A stretch of 64,000 bases of DNA from DATARR01 sp034666985 (lineage in GTDB: Bacteria; Acidobacteriota; Thermoanaerobaculia; Multivoradales; UBA5704). Below the pieces are notes generated by a model. That model was given only the letters and a program-made list of their open reading frames with translations. It ran no database searches and was not told the origin of the DNA. Position numbers and translations under genes: made by a program. Every line of letters starts with the position of its first letter. The first letter of the stretch is position 1. This document shows positions 50,691 through 59,701 of this stretch, in pieces. Location of the stretch: positions 79,257-143,256 of the forward strand of contig JAXDKS010000057.1 of assembly GCA_034666985.1 (NCBI GenBank), read 5' to 3'.

Positions 50691-51095
50691 TCAGGCCACC
50701 TCGATCTCCAGGAGCCCCTTTTCCGCCAGCTCCTGGCAATCGATGCAGAAGCGTGCCCAGGGCACCGCCTCCAGCCGTAGGATGTGGATGTTCTGTCCGC
50801 AGTTCGCACAGCGCCCGTAACTTCCCTCCTCCATCCGCCGCAGCGCGTTCTCGATCTGGAGCAGCGTCGTCCGCTCGGTGTCCGACAGGGAGAACATGAG
50901 CTCCCGGTTGTAGGCGTTGTTCGCGCGGTCCACGATGTCTTCGGTCCCGTCGTCCGCGGACTCCTGCCCTGCCCGGAGGTCCTGCTTGTACATATCGAGG
51001 ATCTCGGCCCTCTGTTTCTGCAACCGCTCCCGCAGGGCCTGGTACTGGTCCTGCGGCACCTCGGCGGCCGCCTTGGCCTTCTCGGTTCTGGCCAC
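50691..51095 (-). CDS. dksA: DksA/TraR-type zinc-finger transcription factor
   Basis: 134 residues from a GTG at 51095 with AGGAGA upstream. The coiled-coil N-terminus (YQALRERLQKQRAEILDMYK) ends near DDGTEDIVDRANNAYNREL, which carries the acidic tip residues, and the C-terminal zinc finger has Cys96, Cys99, Cys117 and Cys120 (CANCG and FCIDC). DksA-type proteins bind RNA polymerase in the secondary channel and tune stringent control. Single gene, spaced from holA by 75 bp. Confidence 0.85.
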   Translation of the reverse strand: MARTEKAKAAAEVPQDQYQALRERLQKQRAEILDMYKQDLRAGQESADDGTEDIVDRANNAYNRELMFSLSDTERTTLLQIENALRRMEEGSYGRCANCGQNIHILRLEAVPWARFCIDCQELAEKGLLEIEVA

Positions 51096-51146
51096 GCTGC
51101 TTCTCCTTTCGCAAGGCGCGCTAAAAAAAGTTCCCCATGATACCGC

Positions 51147-51623
51147 CTACAAGGGCTCGCGATGATAGCTCATTCCAGCCTCGATCGAGAGCGCGCGGTA
51201 GAGCTGCTCGTAAAGCACGACACGTGCCAGTTCGTGGGAGAGGGTCATGGGCCCCAGAGAGAGCACGGCGCGAGCGCCGTCGATCACCGCGCGGTCGAGC
51301 CCGAGATCGGAGCCGATGAGGAAGACGACGGGGTGGGGCCACTCCTGCCGCAGGCGGGCGAGGCGCTCGGCGAGCTGCTCGGAGGAGAGACTCTCGCCGC
51401 GGCTGTCGAGGGCGAAGGTCCAGGCCGAAGCGGGCACGGCGGCCAGCAGGGCCTGACCCTCGGCCCGCAGCCGCTGGGGATCGTCCGCCGCCGCCCGGGC
51501 ACGGACGGGCACGTCCCTCACTGAAGCCATGCGGGCAATGCGCTTCCGGTAGGAGTCGCAGATCTCTTCCCAGTGGGATCGCTGGTGCCGTCCTGCCCAG
51601 AGGACGGCGAGCTCGCGGCCCAC
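51147..51623 (-). CDS. rlmH: 23S rRNA (pseudouridine1915-N3)-methyltransferase
   Basis: 158 residues from a GTG at 51623, one base past the def stop. SPOUT-type features are clear: FALDSRGESLSSEQLAERLA, VVFLIGSDLGLDRAVIDGAR for the SAM knot, and LSHELARVVLYEQLYRALSI followed by YHREPL at the end, which is nearly invariant in RlmH. It methylates pseudouridine 1915 of 23S rRNA. Tightly coupled to def. Confidence 0.93.
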   Translation of the reverse strand: MGRELAVLWAGRHQRSHWEEICDSYRKRIARMASVRDVPVRARAAADDPQRLRAEGQALLAAVPASAWTFALDSRGESLSSEQLAERLARLRQEWPHPVVFLIGSDLGLDRAVIDGARAVLSLGPMTLSHELARVVLYEQLYRALSIEAGMSYHREPL

Positions 51624-51624
51624 C

Positions 51625-52173
51625 TCAGCCGACCGCGGTCTCGTCGAGGTCCGGCTTCGAGCCGCCGACCAGGTAGGCCTCCCACTCGTCGAAGAAGGCC
51701 AGGGAGCGGAGGTCGCGCATGCGGTCGAGGAAGACGACGCCGTTGAGGTGGTCGAACTCGTGCTGGACGATGCGGGCCTCGAAACCGGAGACCCCGTAGT
51801 CGAGGGGGTGCCCCTCGCGGTCGAGCCCCTGCACCCGTACCTTGGGATGCCGCGGCACCAGCCCCCGCAGGTCGGGGATCGACAGGCATCCCTCCCAGTC
51901 GTAGACCAGCTCCCGCGCCTGGGGGGTGATCATGGGATTGATCACCACGTGCAGCGGCAGCTCCGGCGGGCCGGCGGCCTGATAGACGAAGAGCTGCACC
52001 TCCTCGCCCACCTGGGGCGCCGCGAGCCCCACGCCGTGGGCCTCGTGCATGGTCTCGACCATGTCGTCGATCAGCGCCTGGAGCTCCGGGTCGGCGATCC
52101 GCCCTGGAGGAATGGGGACGGCCGGCGAGCGGAGGGCGGGGTGGCCGAGGCGGACGATGGTTCTTACGGGCAT
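51625..52173 (-). CDS. def: peptide deformylase
   Basis: 182 residues from the ATG at 52173. The three motifs are all intact: GVGLAAPQVG (47-56), EGCLSIP (Cys96) and QHEFDHLNG (His138, Glu139, His142), giving the Fe/Zn site. It removes the formyl group from new proteins. Pairing with rlmH in one unit supports a ribosome-related operon. A 57-bp gap separates it from the divergent hydrolase. Confidence 0.95.
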   Translation of the reverse strand: MPVRTIVRLGHPALRSPAVPIPPGRIADPELQALIDDMVETMHEAHGVGLAAPQVGEEVQLFVYQAAGPPELPLHVVINPMITPQARELVYDWEGCLSIPDLRGLVPRHPKVRVQGLDREGHPLDYGVSGFEARIVQHEFDHLNGVVFLDRMRDLRSLAFFDEWEAYLVGGSKPDLDETAVG

Positions 52174-52230
52174 GTCCGCATCATTATAGCTGACGGCTGA
52201 AAAGCTTGGCAGATGGTATGCTCCGCGGCC

Positions 52231-53223
52231 ATGGTGAGAGGTGAGGGACGGTCCCTGGAGAGCGATCGCGGACGGCGCTGGGCCCGGCGGCTGCTGCTCG
52301 CGGGCGTGGTCCTCGGAGCCCCGATCGCGGCGGGGGCCCTGCTGCGCCGCCGCGCCGAGCCTCCCTCGGCTCCCCGCTGGGGCCGCGCCCACCGCTACGC
52401 GGGCCGCTCCGGCTTCGAGGTGGTCTTCCAGGAGCTGGGCAGCGGTCCTCCCATCCTCCTCCTCCACTCCTTCGGTCCGGGCTACGACGCCAACCAGTGG
52501 CGGGGCGCGGCGGAGGTCCTGGCCGCGCGCCACCGCGTCTTCGTCCCCGACCTGCCCGGCTGGGGACGCACCCAGGGCGCAGGAGCCCACCGGCCGGAGC
52601 GCTATCTGGAGCTCGTGGAGGACTTCCTGGCCGGTGTGGTGCGGGAGAAGGCCGTGATTGCGGCGGCGGGCCTGGCGGCGGCCTATGCCGTCCAGACCGC
52701 CCTCGACCATCCGGGCCGGGTGCGGGCCCTCGCCCTGGTGTCGCCCCTCGGCCTGGGCGACGACGACCCCGCCCGATCCGTGGCCGAATCCTTCATAGGC
52801 AAGCTCCTGAGCCTCCCGGTGGTGTCCGCTTCAGTGCTCGACGTCCTCACCAGCCGGGCGGCGCTGGAGCACCACCTGCGCAAAGAGGTCTACGCCGCCC
52901 CCGAGCGGGTGGACGCGGCCCTCCTCGAGCACCATTACCGCGCCAGCCACACCTCCGCGGCCCGGGCCGCCCTGGCCGCCTACCTGCGGGGCGACCTCTG
53001 GCTCGACGCGACGGAAGATCTCGCCGACCTCCAGGCGCCCGTCTGGCTCGCCTGGGGCCGGCAGTCGAAGACCCCGCCTGTCGAGGCCGCGGATCACTGG
53101 CTCCACCAGACCGCGGGAGCCGACCTCGCCGTCTTCGAAGGCGCCGGCGCTCTTCCGCACGCCGAAGTCCCTGCGCTGTTCTGCCGGGGGTTGGAGCGAT
53201 TTCTGGAAGGGTTGGCGGACTGA
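52231..53223 (+). CDS. alpha/beta-hydrolase-fold protein, probably not catalytic
   Basis: 330 residues from the ATG at 52231; an ATG six codons earlier (52213) is also possible. An N-terminal membrane anchor (RRLLLAGVVLGAPIAAGALL) is followed by a hydrolase fold: PPILLLHSFGPGYDANQWRG, VFVPDLPGWGRTQG, and ALALVSPLGLGDDDPARSV. At the nucleophile elbow, where G-x-S-x-G or S-S-L-S is expected, it reads VIAAAGLAAAYAV, so the Ser is replaced by Gly. His near the end is kept (GALPHAEVPALF). Likely a membrane-tethered pseudoenzyme; a substitute nucleophile is not visible. Confidence 0.8.
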   Translation: MVRGEGRSLESDRGRRWARRLLLAGVVLGAPIAAGALLRRRAEPPSAPRWGRAHRYAGRSGFEVVFQELGSGPPILLLHSFGPGYDANQWRGAAEVLAARHRVFVPDLPGWGRTQGAGAHRPERYLELVEDFLAGVVREKAVIAAAGLAAAYAVQTALDHPGRVRALALVSPLGLGDDDPARSVAESFIGKLLSLPVVSASVLDVLTSRAALEHHLRKEVYAAPERVDAALLEHHYRASHTSAARAALAAYLRGDLWLDATEDLADLQAPVWLAWGRQSKTPPVEAADHWLHQTAGADLAVFEGAGALPHAEVPALFCRGLERFLEGLAD

Positions 53224-53231
53224 GAGGATCG

Positions 53232-53612
53232 TCAGCGATAGCTCTGAAGATCGCGGACGGTGTTCCACATCTCTTCCGCGGAGACGGTCTCGATCAGCTT
53301 ACAGACCTGCCTCAGCAACTCACCTGAGGCTTCGTTGCTGAACTGTTGCGAGAGGATGATCCCCGCATGCTCCCGGCCGGCAGCGAACCAACGCTGGGCC
53401 AACAGGACAAAGTCTTTCCTATTGCAGGTCAGGATCGTCCAGCCACGCTCTGCGGCAAAAGCGAGTTGCTCTTCATCGGCAAGGCCATCCGTCCCCGCCG
53501 ACCTGGCACTCACGGCGCTGTAGCCGCGCCGCTGAAGCAACACGGCCAATCGGTCAGTGACGTCCTCGTCCGTATAGAGGAGGATAGAGCTACGGCCCGA
53601 GTTGCCCGTCAT
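53232..53612 (-). CDS. DUF5615-type (PIN-like) toxin
   Basis: 126 residues. The ATG at 53612 overlaps the antitoxin stop (ATGA). ILLYTDEDVTDRLAVLLQRR opens the fold with the family's acidic pair, then SARSAGTDGLADEEQLAFAA, and GWTILTCNRKDFVLLAQRW gives the typical TxNxxDF strand. The family is a PIN-like RNase fold paired with DUF433 antitoxins; the activity here is inferred. Confidence 0.75.
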   Translation of the reverse strand: MTGNSGRSSILLYTDEDVTDRLAVLLQRRGYSAVSARSAGTDGLADEEQLAFAAERGWTILTCNRKDFVLLAQRWFAAGREHAGIILSQQFSNEASGELLRQVCKLIETVSAEEMWNTVRDLQSYR

Positions 53613-53917
53613 CGGGCGTGCTTGGGAAAGCGGATGACTCCATCGACACCCAGGACCGCACCCGTTTCAGCCAGGACCGCTTCCAGGGAGTTCGCCTTGA
53701 TCTCCCCGTCGACCTCCTCACGATGATCGAGGTAGTAGCCGATCGCGTCGTCAATAGCCGCGGGTTCGATGTGGGAGTACAGGAAGAGCAGATTGTCGCG
53801 AGACTCGCCGCCTCGCACAGACTCTCCAATGACGCTCACGGGAATCCGACTGTCCCTGATTCGCGCACGTCCGCCACAAACGCCCTTAGTGTGCACGATG
53901 TAGGGATGTGAGGACAT
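53609..53917 (-). CDS. DUF433-type antitoxin
   Basis: 102 residues from the ATG at 53917 (MSSHPYIVHTKGVCGGRARI). It has the DUF433 opening and the RDSRIPVSVIGESVRGG helix-turn-helix pattern, with LYSHIEPAAIDDAIGYYLDH as the second half. DUF433 proteins bind DNA and neutralise PIN-like DUF5615 toxins (VapBC45-like). Coupling to the toxin by ATGA overlap and the typical antitoxin-first order support the assignment. Confidence 0.8.
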   Translation of the reverse strand: MSSHPYIVHTKGVCGGRARIRDSRIPVSVIGESVRGGESRDNLLFLYSHIEPAAIDDAIGYYLDHREEVDGEIKANSLEAVLAETGAVLGVDGVIRFPKHAR

Positions 53918-54211
53918 CAGCTCCGATTTCCTTACAGCGGTGCCGCGCATCAAGGGTCTCCTGAAGAAAGGGGTAAAACTCCCGGCACCGCCCTCCAGAC
54001 CATGCTACCAGATCCTCGCGGCAGCCTTGAATGGTAACGGGTATGGACAACCTCATACTCCTACACGAATATAAGCTCCGCCCTCTTTCCTTGTCAAGGC
54101 GACCAAGTCGGGAACCCGGCAACTCCCTGGAGGGAAAGCCTTGGGGCAGGTACAATACGCACTCTTCGCCGCACCCGTCAGGGGGCCGCGGCTCGCGAGG
54201 GTGATCCAGTC
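53918..54211. other. intergenic region between the toxin-antitoxin pair and ileS
   Basis: About 294 bp. A minus-strand frame of 89 codons crosses it (53886-54155), but its sequence matches nothing recognised and it overlaps the antitoxin start, so I do not call it. A TACAAT is present shortly before ileS without a convincing -35. Nothing else is seen. Confidence 0.5.
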
Positions 54212-57200
54212 ATGAGTGACAGACGATTTCCCGACGTCCCGGGCGGGTATCCCTTCCCGTCGCTGGAGCAGGAGGTGCTCCAGGAGTGGAAGGACCGCGA
54301 CGTCTTCGAGGCGACGCTGCAGCGGCCATCCCCCAAAGGGGAGCTCGTGTTCTTCGAGGGGCCGCCCACGGCCAACAACGTTCCCCACGTCGGCCACGTG
54401 GTGACGCGGGTGGTCAAGGACGCCTTCCCCCGCTACCGCACCATGCGCGGCTATCATGTGGCCCGCAAGGCGGGTTGGGACACCCACGGCCTGGCCGTCG
54501 AGATCGAGGTCGAGAAGCGCCTCGGCTTCTCCGGCAAGCAACAGATCGAGGCCTACGGCATCGCCGAGTTCAACCAGGCCTGCCTGGAGAGCGTCCACAC
54601 CTACGAGAAGCAGTGGCGCGCCATGACCGAGCGCATCGGCTACTGGGTGGACCTCGACCACGCCTACTACACCTACGCCAACGAGTACATCGAGTCGGTC
54701 TGGTGGGCCCTCTCGGAGCTCGCCGCCCGCGGCCTGCTCAACGAGGGCTACAAGATCCAGCCCTACTGCGCCCGCTGCGGCACCACCCTCTCCAGCCACG
54801 AGGTGGCCCAGAACTACAAGGACGCGGACGATCCATCCATCTGGACCCTGTTCCACGCCCGGCCGGGCGCGTCGCTCCAGACCACCACCCCCGGCGAGTC
54901 CTGGGAGGTGGGAAGCAACCTTTACCTGGTGGCCTGGACGACCACCCCGTGGACCACCCTCGCCAACGTCGGCCTCGCCGTCCACCCCGACCTTACTTAC
55001 AAGGTCGTCGAGCACCCGGCGAAGCCGGGGGACCTCATCCTGCTCGGCGAGGACCTCGGCACTCCGGTGCCGGTAGTGATTGAAGAGGAGGGCAAGCGCC
55101 ACCAGATCGACCTGCGGGAGGCGCCCGCCCTGATCCGCTTCCGCGGCCGGGACCTCGAGGGGCTGCTCTACGACCGGCTGTTCACCTTCTTCGAGCCCGA
55201 CGTGCCGGGCCAAGTGGTGCTGGGCGACTACGTGACGTCCACGGACGGCACCGGGCTCGTGCACACGGCGCCCCCCTTCGGCGAGGACGACTACCAGACG
55301 GGCCGGCGCTATGGGCTGCCGATGATCCTCTCGGTCGATGGCGAGGGGAAGATCGTCCCCGGCGCCGGCCCCTTCGCCGGCCTGTGGTTCAAGGACGCGG
55401 ACCCCAGGATCATCCAGGACCTGAAGAGCCGCGGCCTGATGCTCCACAACGACCGCTACCACCACAGCTACCCCTTTTGCTGGCGCTGCGACCGGCCGCT
55501 GCTCTACTACGCCACCACGAGTTGGTTCGTCCGCACCACGGCGGAGAAGGACGAGCTGGTGGCGAAAAACAAGGAGATCCACTGGCATCCCGAGCACATC
55601 GGCGAGGGGCGGTTCGGCAACTGGTTGGAGAACGTGGTGGACTGGGCCCTCTCCCGCCGCCGCTACTGGGGGACGCCGCTGCCTATCTGGCGCTGCACCG
55701 AGTGCCAGCACCAGCAGGTGATCGGCTCCTACGAGGATCTCTTCGCCGCCTCGGGACGGCCGAAGCCGGCGGACCTCTACGATCCGGAGCAGTTCAATCC
55801 CCACCGGCCCTACATCGACGAGGTCACGTGGCCCTGCAGCGAGTGTGACCAGGGGACGATGAAGCGGGTCGAGGAGGTGATCGACGCCTGGTTCGACTCG
55901 GGCTCCATGCCCTTCGCCCAGCACCACTACCCGTTCGAGAACCGGGAGCTGATCGATCAGCGCCTCCAGTTTCCCGCGGACCTCATCTCCGAGGCGATCG
56001 ACCAGACCCGGGGGTGGTTCTACACCCTCCACGTCCTGGGCGTGCTGCTCTTCGATTCGGTCGCCTACAAGACCTGCATCGTCCTCGGGCACGTCAACGA
56101 CGAGCAGGGGCGGAAGATGTCGAAGCGCCTGGGCAACGTCGTCGACCCCATGGGCGTCATCCAGGAGACCGGGGCGGATGCCCTGCGCTGGTACTTCTGC
56201 GTCAACAATCCGGAGGTGAACTCGCGCTTCTCGGCTCGACTGGTGCGCGAGGCGGCGCAGCGGTTCCTGCTGCCGCTGTGGAACGCTCTGTCGTTTTTCA
56301 CCATCTACGCCAACCTGGACGGCTGGCATCCGGGCGCGGGCTCCGACCCCGGACCCTTCGACGCGCGGCCGGCCCTCGACCGCTGGATCCTCCTGCGCCT
56401 GGGCAGCCTCACGGCCGAGACCACGGAACGACTCGACGGCTACGACCTCACGCCCGCGGCGCGGGGAGTCGAGGAGTTTCTGGACGACCTCACGAACTGG
56501 TATATCCGCCGCAGCCGCAACCGTTTCTGGGCTCCCGACGGCAATGAGCCCGGGCACGCGGACAAGGCGAGCGCCTATGCGGCCCTCTACGAGGTGCTGA
56601 CGACACTCTCCCGGCTCATCGCGCCCTTCACGCCGTTCGTGGCCGAGGTGCTCCACAGACACCTCGTGCGCAGCCAGCGGGATGACACCCCCGTGAGCGT
56701 CCATCTGGAGGACTGGCCCGTGCCGGCCTCGGGTCGCTCCGACGAGGCTCTGGAGCGGGGGATGGCCGCCATCCAGCGCATCGTCACCCTCGGCCACGCG
56801 GCCCGCAACCTGCATGGCCTCAAGACCCGGCAGCCGCTCCCGGCGGTCACCCTGGTGACGGCCGACGAGTCGCTGCGGGGCTTGGTGGAGCCCTACGCGG
56901 AGTTGCTGGAGGACGAGCTCAACGTCAAGGAGATCCGCTGGGCCGCGGACCGGAACGTCTACGTCCATCACGAGGTCAAGCCCATCTTCCCCAAGACCGG
57001 CCCCCGCTTCGGCAAGAAGATGCCCGAGGTGAAGAAGGCCCTGGATTCAGCGGACGGCGACGCCCTGGCTGCGGAGTTGGAGCGCGCGGGGAAGATCACG
57101 ATCCAGCTCTCCGACGGCCCTGCCGACCTGTCGGCCGACGAGGTGGAGGTCCGGCTCGTCGAGCGCGAGGGCACGGCCATCCAGGGGGACCGCGAGCTGC

Positions 57201-57466
57201 TCGTGGCCCTGGAGACGGCGCTCACCCCGGAGCTGGAGGCGGAGGGGCTGGCCCGCGAGTTCGTCCACTGGGTGCAGCAGGAGCGGAAGAAGGAGGATCT
57301 CGACTACGCGGACCGCATCCGCGTCTCCTACAAGGCCGGCGCGGAGATGAAGGCGGCGGTGGACGCCCATCTCGACTGGATCAAGGGGGAGACCCTGGCC
57401 CTTGAAGTTGTGGGGGCGGCACCCTCATCCGCCGGCGAGCCGTCCATCCGGATCGAGAAGATCTAG
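54212..57466 (+). CDS. ileS: isoleucyl-tRNA synthetase, type 2 (eukaryote-like)
   Basis: 1084 residues, ATG at 54212. The HIGH motif reads HVGH (59-62) in PPTANNVPHVGHVVTRVVKD, and KMSKR (about 635) is in DEQGRKMSKRLGNVVDP. The WTTTPWTTLANVGLAVHP editing-domain segment is intact. Length and DTHGLAVEIEVEKRLGF place it in the longer type 2 class found in eukaryotes, archaea and some bacteria, the class that includes mupirocin-resistant enzymes. Whether this enzyme is resistant is an inference. The gene stands in front of the phosphomannomutase with 30 bp between. Confidence 0.93.
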   Translation: MSDRRFPDVPGGYPFPSLEQEVLQEWKDRDVFEATLQRPSPKGELVFFEGPPTANNVPHVGHVVTRVVKDAFPRYRTMRGYHVARKAGWDTHGLAVEIEVEKRLGFSGKQQIEAYGIAEFNQACLESVHTYEKQWRAMTERIGYWVDLDHAYYTYANEYIESVWWALSELAARGLLNEGYKIQPYCARCGTTLSSHEVAQNYKDADDPSIWTLFHARPGASLQTTTPGESWEVGSNLYLVAWTTTPWTTLANVGLAVHPDLTYKVVEHPAKPGDLILLGEDLGTPVPVVIEEEGKRHQIDLREAPALIRFRGRDLEGLLYDRLFTFFEPDVPGQVVLGDYVTSTDGTGLVHTAPPFGEDDYQTGRRYGLPMILSVDGEGKIVPGAGPFAGLWFKDADPRIIQDLKSRGLMLHNDRYHHSYPFCWRCDRPLLYYATTSWFVRTTAEKDELVAKNKEIHWHPEHIGEGRFGNWLENVVDWALSRRRYWGTPLPIWRCTECQHQQVIGSYEDLFAASGRPKPADLYDPEQFNPHRPYIDEVTWPCSECDQGTMKRVEEVIDAWFDSGSMPFAQHHYPFENRELIDQRLQFPADLISEAIDQTRGWFYTLHVLGVLLFDSVAYKTCIVLGHVNDEQGRKMSKRLGNVVDPMGVIQETGADALRWYFCVNNPEVNSRFSARLVREAAQRFLLPLWNALSFFTIYANLDGWHPGAGSDPGPFDARPALDRWILLRLGSLTAETTERLDGYDLTPAARGVEEFLDDLTNWYIRRSRNRFWAPDGNEPGHADKASAYAALYEVLTTLSRLIAPFTPFVAEVLHRHLVRSQRDDTPVSVHLEDWPVPASGRSDEALERGMAAIQRIVTLGHAARNLHGLKTRQPLPAVTLVTADESLRGLVEPYAELLEDELNVKEIRWAADRNVYVHHEVKPIFPKTGPRFGKKMPEVKKALDSADGDALAAELERAGKITIQLSDGPADLSADEVEVRLVEREGTAIQGDRELLVALETALTPELEAEGLAREFVHWVQQERKKEDLDYADRIRVSYKAGAEMKAAVDAHLDWIKGETLALEVVGAAPSSAGEPSIRIEKI

Positions 57467-57496
57467 ATTCAGTAGAAGGATTGAGAGGGAGAGAGA

Positions 57497-58852
57497 ATGG
57501 CCGGAATCTTCAAAGCCTACGACATCCGGGGGATCGTCCCCACGGAGCTCAACGAGCCGATCGCCCGTCAGATCGGCACCGCTTTCCAGTTCGTCCTCGA
57601 CGCCGAGGACCGGGCGAACGGCAACGCCGTGGTGGTGAGCCGCGACATGCGCGAGCACAGCCCGGGGCTCGAAAAAGCGCTGATCGAGGGGATCACCGCC
57701 GGCGGGCTCGACGTGATCGAGATCGGTCTCGCCACGACGCCGATGAACTATTTCGCCATCGCCCACCTCAAGACGGCGGGAGGCGTGCAGGTCACGGCCA
57801 GCCACAATCCGGCGGAATACAACGGCCTCAAGTTCAGCCGCCACGGCGCCCGCCCGGTGTCGGGGGACCACGGCATCGCCCTCATGGAGGCGAAAGTGAA
57901 GGCGGGCGATCTGCCGACAGCCGCGAAGCCGGGGACGGTGACCCAGGGCAACGTCTCCACGGCCTATAGCCAGCACGTCCTCTCCTTCCTCCGCGGCGAC
58001 ACCACTCGGCGCCTCAGGGTGGCGGTGGACGCCGCCAACGGCATGGGCACCATCGACAAGCCCATCCTGGAGGCCATGAACATCGAGCTGATCCCCCTCT
58101 TCTTCGAGCTGGACGGCCGCTTCCCCAACCATGAGGCCAATCCGCTCAAGGAGGAGAACCTCCACGACCTGATGAAGGCGGTGCGCGAGCACCAAGCCGA
58201 CCTCGGCGTGAGCTTCGATGGCGACGCCGACCGCGCCGCCTTCATCGACGAGACGGGCGAGGCCATCGGCAGCGACCTGATGACGGGGCTGATCGCCGGC
58301 GAGCTCCTCAAGCGCGAGCCCGGCAAGGCGGTGGTCTACGACCTGCGCTCCTCGCGGGCGGTGGCCGAGTACATCCAGGAGAACGGCGGCGTCCCCGTGC
58401 GGGAGCGGGTGGGCCACTCCTTCATCAAGGCCACGATGCGGCAGAAGAGCGCCATCTTCGGCGGCGAGCTCGCGGGGCACTACTACTTCCGCGACCACTC
58501 CTACGCCGACTGCCCAATGATGTCCGTGGTGGAGGTGCTGAACCTGATCCGGGCGAGCGGCAAGACCCTCTCCGCACTGGTGAAGCCCCTGCGCCGCTAC
58601 GCCAAGAGCCCTGAGATCAACTTCGTGGTGGAAGACAAGCAGGGAAAAATGGACGAGCTGGCCCGCCGCTTCGCCGACGCCGAGATCGACTACCTCGATG
58701 GCATCACGCTCAGCTACCCCGACTGGTGGGCCAACGTCCGCCCCTCGAATACCGAGCCCTACCTGCGCCTGGTGCTGGAGGCCAGGACGCCGGAGGAGCT
58801 GAAGCGGCATGAGGATGAGCTGATCGGGATCCTGGGACAGCCGGCGGAGTAG
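57497..58852 (+). CDS. manB: phosphomannomutase/phosphoglucomutase
   Basis: 451 residues, ATG at 57497 with GAGGGAGAG upstream. It starts with FKAYDIRGIVP; the catalytic phosphoserine is Ser102 in TASHNPAEYNG; the Mg2+ loop is FDGDADRAAF (about 238-247); the sugar loop is GGELAGHYYFRD and the phosphate-binding site RPSNTEPYLR. This is a complete AlgC/ManB-type enzyme that interconverts 1- and 6-phosphates of mannose and glucose for polysaccharide synthesis. A bidirectional terminator follows. Confidence 0.93.
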   Translation: MAGIFKAYDIRGIVPTELNEPIARQIGTAFQFVLDAEDRANGNAVVVSRDMREHSPGLEKALIEGITAGGLDVIEIGLATTPMNYFAIAHLKTAGGVQVTASHNPAEYNGLKFSRHGARPVSGDHGIALMEAKVKAGDLPTAAKPGTVTQGNVSTAYSQHVLSFLRGDTTRRLRVAVDAANGMGTIDKPILEAMNIELIPLFFELDGRFPNHEANPLKEENLHDLMKAVREHQADLGVSFDGDADRAAFIDETGEAIGSDLMTGLIAGELLKREPGKAVVYDLRSSRAVAEYIQENGGVPVRERVGHSFIKATMRQKSAIFGGELAGHYYFRDHSYADCPMMSVVEVLNLIRASGKTLSALVKPLRRYAKSPEINFVVEDKQGKMDELARRFADAEIDYLDGITLSYPDWWANVRPSNTEPYLRLVLEARTPEELKRHEDELIGILGQPAE

Positions 58853-58864
58853 GCCTAAAAAAGA

Positions 58865-58902
58865 AAAACGCCCCGCCAGGGAGACCCCGGGCAGGGCGTT
58901 TT
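58865..58902. terminator. bidirectional intrinsic terminator
   Basis: The outer 9-bp stem AAAACGCCC (58865-58873) and GGGCGTTTT (58894-58902) has T runs on both strands, between the convergent phosphomannomutase and YugP-like genes. Confidence 0.85.
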
Positions 58903-58919
58903 CAGAGGAATCGAGGGGC

Positions 58920-59612
58920 TTACCGGCGCGACATGGACGACGCCCGCAGCACGTAATACAGCAGCGTCATCAGCGTCGAGACCACGGCGGCCACGTAGGT
59001 CATGGCCGCGGCGTTGAGGACGCGGTCCATCCCCTCGCGCTCCTGAGGCAGGATGATGCCGGTCTCGATGGCCAGCCGCTTGGCGCGGGCGGTGGCGTCG
59101 AACTCCACCGGCAGCGTCACGAGTTGGAACGCCAGCACGGCCGAGATCAGCATGGCTCCCAGGTAGATGAGGTTCGCGGAGTGAAAGAGGAATCCTCCCA
59201 TCACCACGATGTAACCCATCGTGGAGCCGAGGTTGGCCGTCGGCACCAGGGCTGAGCGCAGATACAGCGGCTTGTAGGAGTGCGCGTGCTGGATGGCGTG
59301 CCCCGCCTCGTGGCAGGCGACGCCCACCGCCGCCACCGAGTTCGACGCGTACGTGGCCTCGGAGAGCGCCAGGGTCTTGTTGGCCGGGTTGTAGTGGTCC
59401 GACAGGAAGCCCCGCGTCGGCACCACCTGCACGTCCGTGATGCCCGCGCTGCGCAGCATCTCCTGCGCCGCCTGAGCCCCCGTCAGCCCCCGCACGGTGC
59501 GCACGCGGGAGTACTTGTTGAAGGCGGACTTCGTCCTCCAACTCGCCCACAACGACAGGATCAGCGCCGGAATGGCGAAGAGGAAGTAGTTGGGATCAAA
59601 GTGCATGAACAT
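58920..59612 (-). CDS. YugP-type zinc metallopeptidase
   Basis: 230 residues, ATG at 59612 (a second ATG two codons later is possible). The zinc motif HEAGHAIQHA (His101, Glu102, His105) is preceded by NKTLALSEATYASNSVAAVG, and four hydrophobic segments surround it, including FLFAIPALILSLWAS at the start and AMTYVAAVVSTLMTLLYYVL at the end. The family (PF04298) is a membrane protease of unknown substrate. It converges with the upstream phosphomannomutase. Confidence 0.88.
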   Translation of the reverse strand: MFMHFDPNYFLFAIPALILSLWASWRTKSAFNKYSRVRTVRGLTGAQAAQEMLRSAGITDVQVVPTRGFLSDHYNPANKTLALSEATYASNSVAAVGVACHEAGHAIQHAHSYKPLYLRSALVPTANLGSTMGYIVVMGGFLFHSANLIYLGAMLISAVLAFQLVTLPVEFDATARAKRLAIETGIILPQEREGMDRVLNAAAMTYVAAVVSTLMTLLYYVLRASSMSRR

Positions 59613-59701
59613 GGCTTGTTTCTACCCTTTCGAGCCTCTATAACAGGTGAAGTCCGCTTCGCATTTCCGGCTTGATACAGTAGCCCGTGAGGAGGACGAG
59701 T

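Noticed and set aside
53886..54155. 89-codon minus-strand frame upstream of the DUF433 gene
   Set aside because: No ribosome-binding site, no recognisable pattern, and it overlaps the antitoxin start in another frame.
54053..56971. 972-codon open frame on the minus strand across ileS
   Set aside because: It is antisense to a complete IleS, has no recognisable domain, and its Val/Gly/Arg/His-rich composition is that expected from the complement of GC-rich coding DNA.
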